Assembly (NCBI GenBank): GCA_022402535.1
Contig: JAKRSD010000029.1
Coordinates: 1-64,000, forward strand
From: Flavobacteriales bacterium
Lineage (GTDB): Bacteria > Bacteroidota > Bacteroidia > CAIKAF01
Length of the DNA: 64,000 bases
Direction: 5' to 3'
The position numbers and the translations under genes were made by a program. Positions 9,041-17,400 of this stretch are shown here, in pieces. Numbering within the stretch: position 1 is the first letter of the stretch; each line of letters opens with the position of its first letter. The notes under the pieces were generated by a model, which worked only from the letters and a program-made list of their open reading frames with translations, was not told where the DNA came from and made no database searches.

Positions 9041-9143
9041 CTTAAACATAATGCGGTCTTATGTGTTCGCTTCGCACAGCCACCCCACGCTTATGCAAGC
9101 ATCCCAACGCAGTGGCTGTCACATAAGTCGCCATTATGTTAAG
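9041..9143. repeat. Imperfect ~24-nt inverted repeat enclosing ~54 nt
   Basis: The left arm (9041-9065) and the reverse complement of the right arm (9120-9143) share CTTAA, then CATAATG, then CTTATGTG, differing in one extra A and a 4-base central bulge (CGGT versus GCGA). The arms could form a long bulged hairpin or cruciform. The bulged-arm layout recalls folded recombination sites, but no perfect integron box pair is present. Confidence 0.55.
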
Positions 9144-9682
9144 TAGCCAACACCATAGCACTTTTTATCAAAAGTGTAGCCGTGCTTTTTGCCAACGCAC
9201 CCCACCCGAAGAACCCCTACACCCCGCCACCCTTTCAGCGGTGCAGAAAAAAATAAAGCATGATTTGTTTTGAGGCCATGTGCTTGCGGTCAGTTCATTC
9301 TCTTCGCCTCCATTTCGTTCAGGCGTTCCGTTCATTCCGCTTCTCTTCATTCACTACACTATCCTTCACTTCATTTCGTCTACGTTCATTTCACTCACCT
9401 CAGCACCGCACGGCAAAAGCAATTCCTTCTCTGCGTTTCGCAAAGCAACCGCACTGGCTTTCCGTGTCATGGCATTTGCTTAACCCACGCTGCAATGGCT
9501 TTTGTGTTTGGATAATTTACAAAAGCCCCCAATGCTTTTAAGCAAATTGCTCATGCCACTCCAAGCCGCCAACCCGGTTTGCTTCACTCCGTTTCGTCAT
9601 TGCATTTGCCTTTGACCCACCGCACAGTTGCAAGCGGTATGCTTTATTTTTTCTGCGACTTGTTTACCCCATTGCCGACCCA

Positions 9683-9898
9683 CTAAAATCCGTATCCTTC
9701 AAACCAAGTATCTACCTCCTGAATGGATCTGAGTAATACTTCATCCTCAATTGGAAATCCTTCAATCTGATTGGTGATTTTGATTTGATGACCTTCATTG
9801 ATTTGGTCTTGCATAGTCCTTTTTAATTCCTCAAAAATGTGAGGTTGTCCGTTCTCCAATGGAGTTAGGATTGATTGTTTGTTGTAATTGTAAACCAT
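9683..9898 (-). CDS. Small hypothetical acidic protein
   Basis: The frame encodes 71 residues beginning MVYNYNKQSILTPLENG and ending DTWFEGYGF. I do not recognise it. Its balanced amino-acid composition, an acidic C-terminal half with no membrane segment, and an AT-rich upstream region argue that it is real, unlike the other open frames in this stretch. No consensus TAnnTTTG box is visible upstream. It stands alone within the repeat-rich interval, facing the Argonaute gene tail-to-tail across ~950 nt. It could be a small toxin, antitoxin or phage-type protein, but nothing in the sequence decides this. Confidence 0.45.
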   Translation of the reverse strand: MVYNYNKQSILTPLENGQPHIFEELKRTMQDQINEGHQIKITNQIEGFPIEDEVLLRSIQEVDTWFEGYGF

Positions 9899-10229
9899 AG
9901 GTATAATGTTGTTTATTATAAATATGTCGGAATTGAGGAAAAATCACTTTTTATCAAAAAATATTTTGGAAGCCCACTTTTAAAAAATAAAAAAGTCAGC
10001 AAAGTTAGGGCGGCACGCACAAGCCCACGCTGATAAAAATCCAAAAGACTACGGCATAAACACAAGGCCAACGCACAAGGCTATCATTTATTCCGTTTCC
10101 TTTTGGTTTTTTGCCCTTGCCGCCCTGTCAAGAGGCTTTCTTTTTTCTTTTTTTTTTCGGTTTTTTTTCTGTTTTCTTTTAAAAATGTGTGCGAAGCGTA
10201 GCGGAGCAAAATTTTAAATCCCTACGTGT
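9899..10229. other. 331-nt AT-rich and T-tract intergenic stretch
   Basis: No gene is seen. The stretch includes a 9-nt inverted repeat, AGGGCGGCA (10007-10015) against TGCCGCCCT (10118-10126), and a long T/C tract near 10138-10180. The second copy of the 14-nt direct repeat is also here. It probably holds the promoter of the DUF6943 gene, although no clear TAnnTTTG box was found. Confidence 0.45.
10066..10079 (+). repeat. 14-nt direct repeat GGCCAACGCACAAG, copy 2
   Basis: This is an exact copy of 8786-8799, in the same orientation, 1280 nt downstream. Confidence 0.6.
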
Positions 10230-10655
10230 ATGCAGTCAGCAAAAATTCAAACGTACAGCCCCAAAAATGAAGTTTCGCAGCACTCATTTTTCATTCTCTG
10301 CAAAGGTTTAAATAGTGGTAAGCCTCTGGAGCAACCAACCGCCAACTGTTTTGTAATGTCATGCGAAAGCGGAGAAGAAATGAAGCGTTACTATTGGCTT
10401 TGTTTTGGTTTATGGCAGTCTAAAGCCTTTCACCCTCACTTGTGCGGCTCAGTCATTCCATTTTTACGCATCAATGATTTTAGAAAGATTTTTGCAGAGG
10501 CAGCAGCCCAAACAATCGGCAATGAACCAAAGGAGCAAAAAATGGTTTCCGACCTTCAAAAGTTGCAGCAGCTTGAAAAGCTATACAAGCAAAACTTGCT
10601 TCTTATAACTGATGCAAAAAGGGCAGTGTTTTACAAGTTCATGCGGAGGCGTTAA
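10230..10655 (+). CDS. DUF6943-family protein
   Basis: The 141-residue protein contains GLNSGKPLEQPTANCFV and YYWLCFGLWQSKAFHPHLCG followed by SVIPFLRINDF, the conserved core of the family I know as DUF6943 from Bacteroidota. Its function is unknown. The C-terminal third is a charged helix (EKLYKQNLLLITDAKRAVF). No signal peptide or membrane segment is seen. The start is ATG at 10230; later in-frame Met codons would remove conserved family residues. It stands alone between noncoding accessory DNA and an unrecognised gene on the other strand, which suggests it belongs to the accessory region rather than to the core chromosome. Confidence 0.75.
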   Translation: MQSAKIQTYSPKNEVSQHSFFILCKGLNSGKPLEQPTANCFVMSCESGEEMKRYYWLCFGLWQSKAFHPHLCGSVIPFLRINDFRKIFAEAAAQTIGNEPKEQKMVSDLQKLQQLEKLYKQNLLLITDAKRAVFYKFMRRR

Positions 10656-10756
10656 TCGCTTCCGCCTGTTTCGCCTTTATCCCGACCATGAAGCAAGGAT
10701 GAAGGCAAGATGATTCGCCTCTAAGCGTAAAATATTGGCAGGTATGCCAACAAAAA

Positions 10757-10793
10757 AGCCCCGGATGAACCGAGGCTTTTTCAATGGAGCAGA
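10757..10793 (-). terminator. Rho-independent terminator of the 10805-11611 gene
   Basis: On the minus strand an AAAAAGCC-type arm pairs with GGCTTTTTT around a short GC-rich loop (cggttcatcc), just past the stop codon at 10805, and ends in a T-run. On the + strand it may also serve the DUF6943 gene. Confidence 0.75.
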
Positions 10794-10804
10794 TAATTCA
10801 ATCC

Positions 10805-11611
10805 TTAGAAAATCTCCTGAATCTTCAACGCATTACCTGAGTTGAACAGGTAATAGTTGGAACCAACTTGCTGATAGAACTCGATTCCGATACACTGCAA
10901 CACACTTGCATCAGCCGTAAGGGTTGGAGAACCCGGCAGGGTAGCAGTTACAACAGTTGACGTTGCAACAGGTGAGAACAAATCAATGTAGCCGGAATAC
11001 TGAACGTCTGAAAGTTCATTATTGGCTGCGTCAATCGGTTCATAAACTCCGGTAGTGTCATTGTACGCAAAATCCGATACACAAGCCAGAGCATGGATTA
11101 AGCGAAAATGAGTAGCACCAGCAGGAGCATTCACCAAGTTTGCAGGGTTGAAAGCTGGAACGGTTAAAGTACCGCTGTCACGACCTGGAGTGTGGGACAG
11201 AGTGAACGGAGCAACAAACACACCTTCCAAGCTCACGTTTTTGTCAAACGCAAATCCGTTCAGGTACTGGCTTTGCTGCGAAATCAGAATTGCACGGTAA
11301 CCCCTTGCTTCAGTCTGATCTTCCAGATTGATTTTTTTCATTATCGCAGTGAGGCGACCTGTCATTTGAGGGTCACTCATTTGCTTAATGATTTGAGAGA
11401 GAGCAACCCGAACAGATTTACCGGCTGTTGCACAGCCTCCGAACTCGTTCATGTTTTCACGAGTACGTTCAAATTCGGGAGCAGTTAAGATTTGGTCACC
11501 ATTGGGACCGCCTACAAGTCCTGCAAAGTCGCCTTGCAGTCCTTTGATTTTGAAATGTCGTACACCGCCCATTGTGCCGGAGTAACGAACGAGACCAGTT
11601 TGTCTTGCCAT
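10805..11611 (-). CDS. Conserved Bacteroidota protein of unknown function (MARQTG family)
   Basis: The 268-residue protein starts MARQTGLVRYSGTMGGVRHF and has the segment FERTRENMNEFGGCATAGKSVRVAL. This N-terminal pattern (MARQTG, a beta turn, then RTREN.xEFG and a helical stretch) is one I have seen repeatedly in Bacteroidota hypothetical proteins. No function is established that I know of. There is no signal peptide or membrane helix. The C-terminal half is rich in small residues and beta-type segments (TSTVVTATLPGSPTLTAD), which would fit a self-assembling or structural protein, but that is speculation. It has its own promoter box and a strong terminator, so it is a single-gene unit. Confidence 0.8.
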   Translation of the reverse strand: MARQTGLVRYSGTMGGVRHFKIKGLQGDFAGLVGGPNGDQILTAPEFERTRENMNEFGGCATAGKSVRVALSQIIKQMSDPQMTGRLTAIMKKINLEDQTEARGYRAILISQQSQYLNGFAFDKNVSLEGVFVAPFTLSHTPGRDSGTLTVPAFNPANLVNAPAGATHFRLIHALACVSDFAYNDTTGVYEPIDAANNELSDVQYSGYIDLFSPVATSTVVTATLPGSPTLTADASVLQCIGIEFYQQVGSNYYLFNSGNALKIQEIF

Positions 11612-11653
11612 TTTGCTATTTTTTTAAAAGTTTGAAAATTCAAATATCTTTAG

Positions 11654-11661
11654 CAAATTTA
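11654..11661 (-). promoter_or_regulatory. -7 box TAAATTTG for the 10805-11611 gene
   Basis: The minus strand reads TAAATTTG, an exact TAnnTTTG match, 42 nt upstream of the ATG. A near-palindrome (TTTGAA-TT-TTCAAA) lies between it and the start. Confidence 0.5.
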
Positions 11662-11702
11662 CATTCTATTACATTGATTTACAGCAGTTTACGCAGTGCA
11701 AA

Positions 11703-12197
11703 ATGGTGCAATTCAAAGCATACGGACAAGCAATTATCAAAACACACCTCAAAATCACTAAAGTGGTTGATGGGGATGGCTTGTTTGTAGTGAACCCTTT
11801 CAACAAACAGGAAGAAGAAATTCGTTTCCTGGGCATTGATGCACCTGAAATAAGAAGGTCTAAAAAGCTGCAACAGGATGAAAGAGAAACACACTTACCC
11901 GGCCAGCTTCTCTTATTGTTGGGTAAACAATCAAAGGATTTTCTGAACTCCATTGCACCAGTTGGAACGTCTGTTACTATCCAACTGGAAAAGCCTCATA
12001 GCATTGATTCTTTTGGTCGTACACTGGCTTATGTGTTTCTTCCTGATGGAACTTGCCTAAATGAATTGATGATTAAGGAGGGCTTTGCAAAGCCTTACAG
12101 CAGGTATTATTGTGAAGCGTTAGCAGATTTTCAGCAAATCAATATATTTGCAAAGTCGAATCGAAAAGGACTGTACCAAACAGTCAACGATTTTTAA
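11703..12197 (+). CDS. Thermonuclease-like (SNase) protein
   Basis: The 164-residue protein is a Ca-dependent staphylococcal-nuclease-fold phosphodiesterase. The metal-site segment VVDGDG is at 21-26, the catalytic arginine in IRFLGIDAPE is R41, the general base of that motif is E49, and the second arginine in DSFGRT is R106. All expected active-site residues are present. Compared with secreted nucleases it lacks a signal peptide, so it would act in the cytoplasm. Its divergent neighbour starts 91 nt away. Its position at the end of the defence/accessory region suggests a role against foreign DNA or RNA, though this family also occurs in housekeeping contexts. The start is ATG at 11703. Confidence 0.85.
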   Translation: MVQFKAYGQAIIKTHLKITKVVDGDGLFVVNPFNKQEEEIRFLGIDAPEIRRSKKLQQDERETHLPGQLLLLLGKQSKDFLNSIAPVGTSVTIQLEKPHSIDSFGRTLAYVFLPDGTCLNELMIKEGFAKPYSRYYCEALADFQQINIFAKSNRKGLYQTVNDF

Positions 12198-12242
12198 TCA
12201 GAAGCACTATTTTGTTACCAGTTTTCCCTTGTTTCACTCAAC

Positions 12243-12262
12243 TTTGTTGCCTATTTGTTGCC
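12243..12262 (+). repeat. Two copies of TTTGTTGCC, 11-nt period
   Basis: TTTGTTGCC occurs at 12243-12251 and 12254-12262 with a 2-nt spacer, one helical turn apart. It lies in the 191-nt gap between the accessory region and the first chromosomal gene. It could be a binding site for a recombinase or a regulator; no gene overlaps it. Confidence 0.4.
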
Positions 12263-12388
12263 CAATCGGCTGAAAGCCTTGATACACAAGGGTACTATAC
12301 TTTTTGTATCGGAAAGTAATTTTTTATCCTATTCACTTGCTAATCAGAAAACAATCCCATAACATTGGGGTAACATATCGTTTACCTC

Positions 12389-13591
12389 ATGCGCATGTAC
12401 TTTTTTTCGGCTGTTGTTCTCAGCCTGTTTTTATTTTCCTGTAAAAAGGATCCTAAAAACACCCAACTTTCCAAACCTGTTTTTCCCGTTCAAAACGATT
12501 CGGTTGATATGCTCAAACTGAATCAGATTCAGGTAATCGGTAGTCATAATAGTTACCGAACGCGCACCTATCAACCCATTTTTGATATGGTAATGAATTT
12601 ATACAATAGCGGGGTGCTCTCAGAAGACCTGAATCCACAGGGCTGGGATTATACCCACGAAACGCTTCCCAAACAATTCGGGGCATTTGGCATGAGAGCC
12701 ATTGAACTGGATATTTATGAAGATGCCCAAGGCGGCAGGTTTTATAACCGCGGTGGATTGGTCCTCGTAGATGAACCCATGGCTTCGGGTTTATCTGAAC
12801 TTAATGAACCCGGATACAAAGTGCTGCATATTCCTGATTTTGATTATAATACTCACTATCTTACTTTTAAAGAGGCGCTGAGTGTGGTGAAAACTTGGAG
12901 TGAATCTAATCCGAACCACCTGCCCATATTCATCCAGGTGGAATCGAAAACCCAAACCGTGGGCGATCAGCTTAGTTTTCCTTTTTTGCAACCTTCATTA
13001 CCTTTTACTCCGGGAGCATCTGATGCATTGGATGAAGAAATTAAAAGTGTTTTCGGACAGGATTTAGACAAGGTGATTACTCCCGACAAAGTACGTGGTA
13101 CTTATAATACGCTCAGGGAGGCGGTTTTGGCGGGTAACTGGCCCACATTGGGACAAAGCCGTGGGCATGTAATTTTTGTAATGGAGGGCGGTTTGGTTTC
13201 TCAATATGAAACGGGACACCCATCCTTGCAGGGAAGAGCTATGTTTACGTTTACTACTTCAACGACAGATCATGCGGCCTTTATTCTACGCAATAACTCC
13301 ATTGGCTCTTTCAGTAACATACAACAGGAAGTTGCTGCAGGTTTTATAATACGAACGCGTGCTGACGGTGACACCGAAGAGGCACGCACCGGAGATTACA
13401 CTAAAATGCTGGCTGCCTTTGAAAGTGGAGCCCAAATAATATCTACGGATTATTATAAACCCGATCCACGGTATAAAACAGAGCCTCAAAACTGGACAGA
13501 TTTCAAAGTGGCTTTTCCTGATAATAAAACATGGCGGATAAACCCTGTAAGTGCTTCTCAGTGGGTTTCACTGGGAATAATTACAGAATAG
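12389..13591 (+). CDS. Ca-dependent phosphoinositide phospholipase C-like lipoprotein
   Basis: This 400-residue lipoprotein of the Ca-dependent PI-PLC family (PI-PLC-C1 type) would hydrolyse phosphoinositide-like or other glycerophospho substrates outside the inner membrane. The signal peptide ends in the lipobox FLFSC with C18 as the lipidated residue, followed by KKD. The first catalytic His is H53 in GSHNSYR, the Ca-binding acidic pair is in AIELDIYED, and a second His is in LHIPDFDYN. The segment FIQVESK adds another conserved Glu. A second ATG two codons downstream would leave the signal peptide intact. It abuts the convergent RDD gene with no space. The natural substrate is unknown, since bacteria seldom make phosphatidylinositol. 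Confidence 0.82.
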   Translation: MRMYFFSAVVLSLFLFSCKKDPKNTQLSKPVFPVQNDSVDMLKLNQIQVIGSHNSYRTRTYQPIFDMVMNLYNSGVLSEDLNPQGWDYTHETLPKQFGAFGMRAIELDIYEDAQGGRFYNRGGLVLVDEPMASGLSELNEPGYKVLHIPDFDYNTHYLTFKEALSVVKTWSESNPNHLPIFIQVESKTQTVGDQLSFPFLQPSLPFTPGASDALDEEIKSVFGQDLDKVITPDKVRGTYNTLREAVLAGNWPTLGQSRGHVIFVMEGGLVSQYETGHPSLQGRAMFTFTTSTTDHAAFILRNNSIGSFSNIQQEVAAGFIIRTRADGDTEEARTGDYTKMLAAFESGAQIISTDYYKPDPRYKTEPQNWTDFKVAFPDNKTWRINPVSASQWVSLGIITE

Positions 13592-14329
13592 TTATTCTTC
13601 GCTTTTGTAGTATGTAAAGTCGTTCACAACCGTTCGAAGAAACTGCTCATTAGGCACGGCTGTGGAGTTAGGATCCATTCCGAATAGAGCTTTCACTTTC
13701 ATACCACAGGCATTAATCACTTGATAATTACTGTATTTTTCGTGATATAGAATGGCTTCTTTTATTACTTCGATATCTTTTGAAGATAAATTTTTAACCT
13801 GCGGATATTGAGGTTCATATCCTTTTTGTTCAAATGCCAGAATGGTATCTTGCAGTGAAACCCGCTTTTTTACTTTGGCCACCGTGGTTCCTGCTGCAAT
13901 ATCGCCCAACCGTTGCCCTTTCCCGTTTATGAGAATTACAATCAGGCTCAGACCGAATACTCCCTGCATTTCTAAAATGCGTGTCAACCAGCGAATGATA
14001 TAATTGCCCAATGTAGGCTCAGTACCATCTAACCGGATGACTTTAATTTTCATTATTTTTTTACCGATGCTTTGCCCGTTATTGAATATTTCGAGCAGGG
14101 GATGATAAAAAAGTAAAGGGGAAATGATGGTAAGAATACCTGTAATAGTTTTCATTTCTGTACCAAAACCGACGAGATTGTCATAGGCAATCCAGATTAT
14201 AAAACACATGCCTGCCATAACGATATAATCAATCAGGTAGGCCAAAAGCCGGTCTCCGACAGCCGACACTTCATAAAGCAATTTTACGTTTTGTGTGGTT
14301 TGAACTTCTATATGGTCAAATGCGCTCAT
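13592..14329 (-). CDS. RDD family membrane protein
   Basis: The 245-residue integral membrane protein begins with a short cytoplasmic segment, then the RDD motif region (SAVGDRLLAYLIDYIVMAG), a second helix, and IFNNGQSIGKKIMKIKVIRLDG, the family's signature loop. The C-terminal 80 residues are soluble and charged. The function of RDD proteins is mostly unknown; transport of small ions has been suggested for some. In many Bacteroidota this gene lies next to the SpoIIM/DUF4129/DUF4350/MoxR cluster; here that cluster is 11.5 kb away, beyond two giant secreted-protein genes. Confidence 0.85.
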   Translation of the reverse strand: MSAFDHIEVQTTQNVKLLYEVSAVGDRLLAYLIDYIVMAGMCFIIWIAYDNLVGFGTEMKTITGILTIISPLLFYHPLLEIFNNGQSIGKKIMKIKVIRLDGTEPTLGNYIIRWLTRILEMQGVFGLSLIVILINGKGQRLGDIAAGTTVAKVKKRVSLQDTILAFEQKGYEPQYPQVKNLSSKDIEVIKEAILYHEKYSNYQVINACGMKVKALFGMDPNSTAVPNEQFLRTVVNDFTYYKSEE

Positions 14330-14362
14330 ATTCTTTGGCTAAATGTATTAATTTTTAAAAAT

Positions 14363-14394
14363 AAGAAAGGCTTTCCGATCGGAAAGCCTTTCTT
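14363..14394. terminator. Perfect 32-nt palindromic terminator
   Basis: The sequence reads identically on both strands, with 13 paired bases either side of a CGATCG centre. It lies 20 nt past the stop of the giant gene at 14415 and upstream of the RDD start. It should end minus-strand transcripts of the giant gene. Confidence 0.85.
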
Positions 14395-14414
14395 GGTACC
14401 CGTATGTGTACGGA

Positions 14415-17400
14415 TTATTTTTTAATGAATCGTCTTACTGCAATTATACCCTCGTTTGATTCTAATGTAACATTGTACATTCCCGGGGCAAGTGAAATTA
14501 CATCGAATGATTTAGAATATTCGGTAAATACTTTGCCGAGGAATTCATTCATTACAATTTTACCCTGAATGTCGTATACTTTCATGGTAACTTCTTTTTC
14601 ACCTGCAGGAACATATGTCAGTGTTATCCAAGTTTCAGCAGGATTAGGGAATAGGTTCACCACCTCATTCAACCCATTTTCACCGATTCCGGTGTTCGGA
14701 ATAATTACGGTAAAGTATGCTTTATCTTCACCGCAATCATTGCTTACGGTTAATGTTACAATAAACGAACCTGCCTGATTGTATGTATGGGTAGGTGAGA
14801 AGGCATTTGAAGCCGGACTTCCGTCACCAAAATCCCAGGTATAAGTGTTACCACCGGTTGAGGTGTTATTAAAAGTAAATGTAGGGCTGCTACCGGATAC
14901 TGTGAACGAAGCATTGGGTGCTGTATCAATAGTAACAACAACGGCAGGATTAGAGGAGTTTCCGCTACATCCGGCGGCATTGGTTACAAATACAGAGTAG
15001 TTTCCGGCTGTAGTTACTACGATGCTTTGAGATGTTTCTCCATTTGACCAAACGTTTCCAGTCTGAGAACTAGATGTCAGTGTGACGCTACCTCCTTGAC
15101 AAAAATTCGTAGGACCGCTTACGGTAACGATAGGAGTAGGAGGCGTTTGACTTGCGTCTACAACCACAGGTTCTGAAACCAGGGAAACACAACCTGACGC
15201 AGTAGTTACAACCACCGTGTAAGTTCCCGATGATGTTACTGTAATAGATTGTGTGGTCGCTCCGTTTGACCATAAGTTACCATTAGCAAAATTTGATGTC
15301 AAGGTAACGCTGCCGGGAGCACAGAAAGTAGTCGGCCCGGATGTGGTTATCACAGGCTGAGATGGGAATGGACTGGTTGCCACAACTACAGCTGCAGAAG
15401 ATGGTGATGTACACCCGTTGGCATCCGTGTGGATTACCGTATAAGTTCCTGCAACACTCACCGTAATAGACTGTGTGGTTGCACCTGTTGACCATAGGTT
15501 GCCTGTGGCATAGTTAGACGTAAGTGTTACGCTGTCGCCTATACAGAATGCCGTAGGTCCTGATGTGGTAATGAGGGGTGCTGTTGGTATTGGGTTAGAG
15601 GTAACCTCTACAATAACTGAACTCAATGAGGTACATCCCAGAGCATCAGTATAAGTAACCGTGTATGAACCGGAAGTCGAAGCAATTATACTTTGTGTAG
15701 TAGCCCCCGTTGACCAAAGATTGCCTGATGCATAGCTTGATGTCAAGGTAACGCTGCCTCCCGCACAGAATGTGGTTGGTCCTGATGTGGTAACCGTTGG
15801 TGCTGATGGAAGCGGATTTACGTTGATTGCTATTGAGGAGGTTGAAGAGGTACATCCATTGATATTTGTGTGAGAAACGGTGTATGTACCTCCTGCGGTT
15901 ACTGTAATGGATTGCGTTGTCGCTCCGGTAGACCAAAGATTTCCTGTGGTATAATTTGAGGTTAAGGTAACACTGCCACCGTCACAGAAGGAAATTGGTC
16001 CTAATGCCGAAATGATTGGCGGCACAGGCGTTGGATTAACTATTACTAATACGTTGGCCGATTGAACAGAAGTACATCCGTTGGCGTTGGTATGAGCAAC
16101 CGTGTAAGAACCTCCAGTAGTTACTGTAATGGATTGTGTGGTTTCACCTGTTGACCAAAGATTACCCGTTGCATAGCTTGATGTCAGCGTAACACTTCCT
16201 CCCGCACAGAATGTAGTAGGACCTGAAGCCGTAACCACAGGAGCAGTCGGATTTGGGTTAACCGTTACAACTGTAGAAGCAGATGCGGGAGAGGTACATG
16301 TATTGGCATCTGTATGGATAACCGTAAACGTTCCGTTTGTGGAAACGGTGATTGACTGTGTTGTCGCTCCGTTAGACCAAAGGTTACCAGTGGCATAGCT
16401 CGAAGTCAACGTTACACTTCCTCCTAAACAGAATGTGGTCGGCCCAGAAGCCGAAATGGTAGGTGCAGACGGCAATGGGTTAACAGTAACGGTCGTTGCA
16501 GTTGATGGAATCGATGTACATCCGTTACCGTCGGTATGGGTAACCGTAACAGATTGGCTGGTTGAAACCGTTATGGATTGTGTGGTTTCTCCTGTTGACC
16601 AAAGATTACCCGTAGCATAATTTGAGGTAAGTGTTACACTTCCTCCTGCACAGAATGTGGTAGGGCCAGACGCTGTGATTACAGGAGCTACAGGAAGCGG
16701 GTTTACTGTAATTACTGTTGCTGCTGATGTAGGTGAAGTACAACTGTTAACATCTGTGTGCGTTACTGTTACGGTTTGATTGGTAGTAACCGTAATGCTT
16801 TGTGTGGTTTCTCCGGTAGACCAAAGGTTTCCTGTAGCATAACTCGAAGTTAACGTCACGCTTCCTCCCTGACAGATTGTGGTAGGACCGGATACCGTTA
16901 CTGTTGGTGCTGCAGGTATAGGATTTACGGTCACTACAGTTGCAGCAGAAGCAGCAGAAGTACATCCGTTACCATCAGTATGGGTTACTGTTATGGTTTG
17001 GTTGGTTGAAACCGTAATGCTTTGTGTAGTTTCTCCGGTTGACCAAAGATTACCTGTAGCATAATTTGAAGTCAATGTTACACTTCCGCCTGCGCAGAAC
17101 GTGGTAGGACCTGAAGCTGTGATGACAGGTGCTGAAGGAGTTGGATTCACGGTTACGTTGAAAGCAGTAGAAGCGGGAGATGTACAGTTATTTCCATCAG
17201 TATGGGTCACCGTGAATGTACCCGAAGCAGAAACAGTGATGGATTGAGTGGTTTCTCCGTTTGACCATACATTACCGCTTGCATAGCTTGACGTTAACGT
17301 CACATTCGTACCCGAGCATACAGTTACAGAATTTGAATTAGTTGAAAGGCATCCAGTACATGAAGGTGAAGCAGCAGCCGATGCCGCACAGATTCCGTCC

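Larger units (their letters stand above)
8730..9682. other. 953-nt noncoding, repeat- and hairpin-rich interval
   Basis: I find no convincing gene here. Open frames exist on both strands, but their translations are low-complexity or unlike known proteins. The stretch contains three of the four copies of CCAACGCA seen around here (8788, 9104, 9192; the fourth is at 10068) and two copies of GCAGTGGCT (8810, 9109). It also has a long imperfect inverted repeat (9041-9143) and a pyrimidine-rich run around 9295-9400. Its composition differs from the genes on either side. Possible roles are a recombination/cassette border, a structured RNA, or decayed mobile-element sequence. Confidence 0.5.

Noticed and set aside
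8696-9049. 117-residue open frame on the minus strand starting MFKYASANFYTG
   Set aside because: It overlaps the pAgo gene end, runs through hairpin and repeat sequence, and its translation has no recognisable domain. I treat it as incidental, though a database search would settle it.
9041-9143. Calling the bulged hairpin a true integron attC site
   Set aside because: Only one of the two required boxes fits its consensus, and no integron integrase is visible; kept as a finding only.
9168-9350. 60-residue minus-strand frame MKRSGMNGTPERNG...
   Set aside because: It is the mirror of a low-complexity pyrimidine tract, has no family resemblance and no promoter.
8813-9541. Several + strand open frames of 67-109 residues in the noncoding interval
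   Set aside because: All three frames are open by chance in a pyrimidine-rich, stop-poor stretch; the translations are Ser/Phe/His-rich and unlike proteins.
10805-11611. Phage major capsid or tail protein for the MARQTG gene
   Set aside because: It has no capsid or tail motif and no phage genes are nearby; the beta-rich tail alone is not enough.
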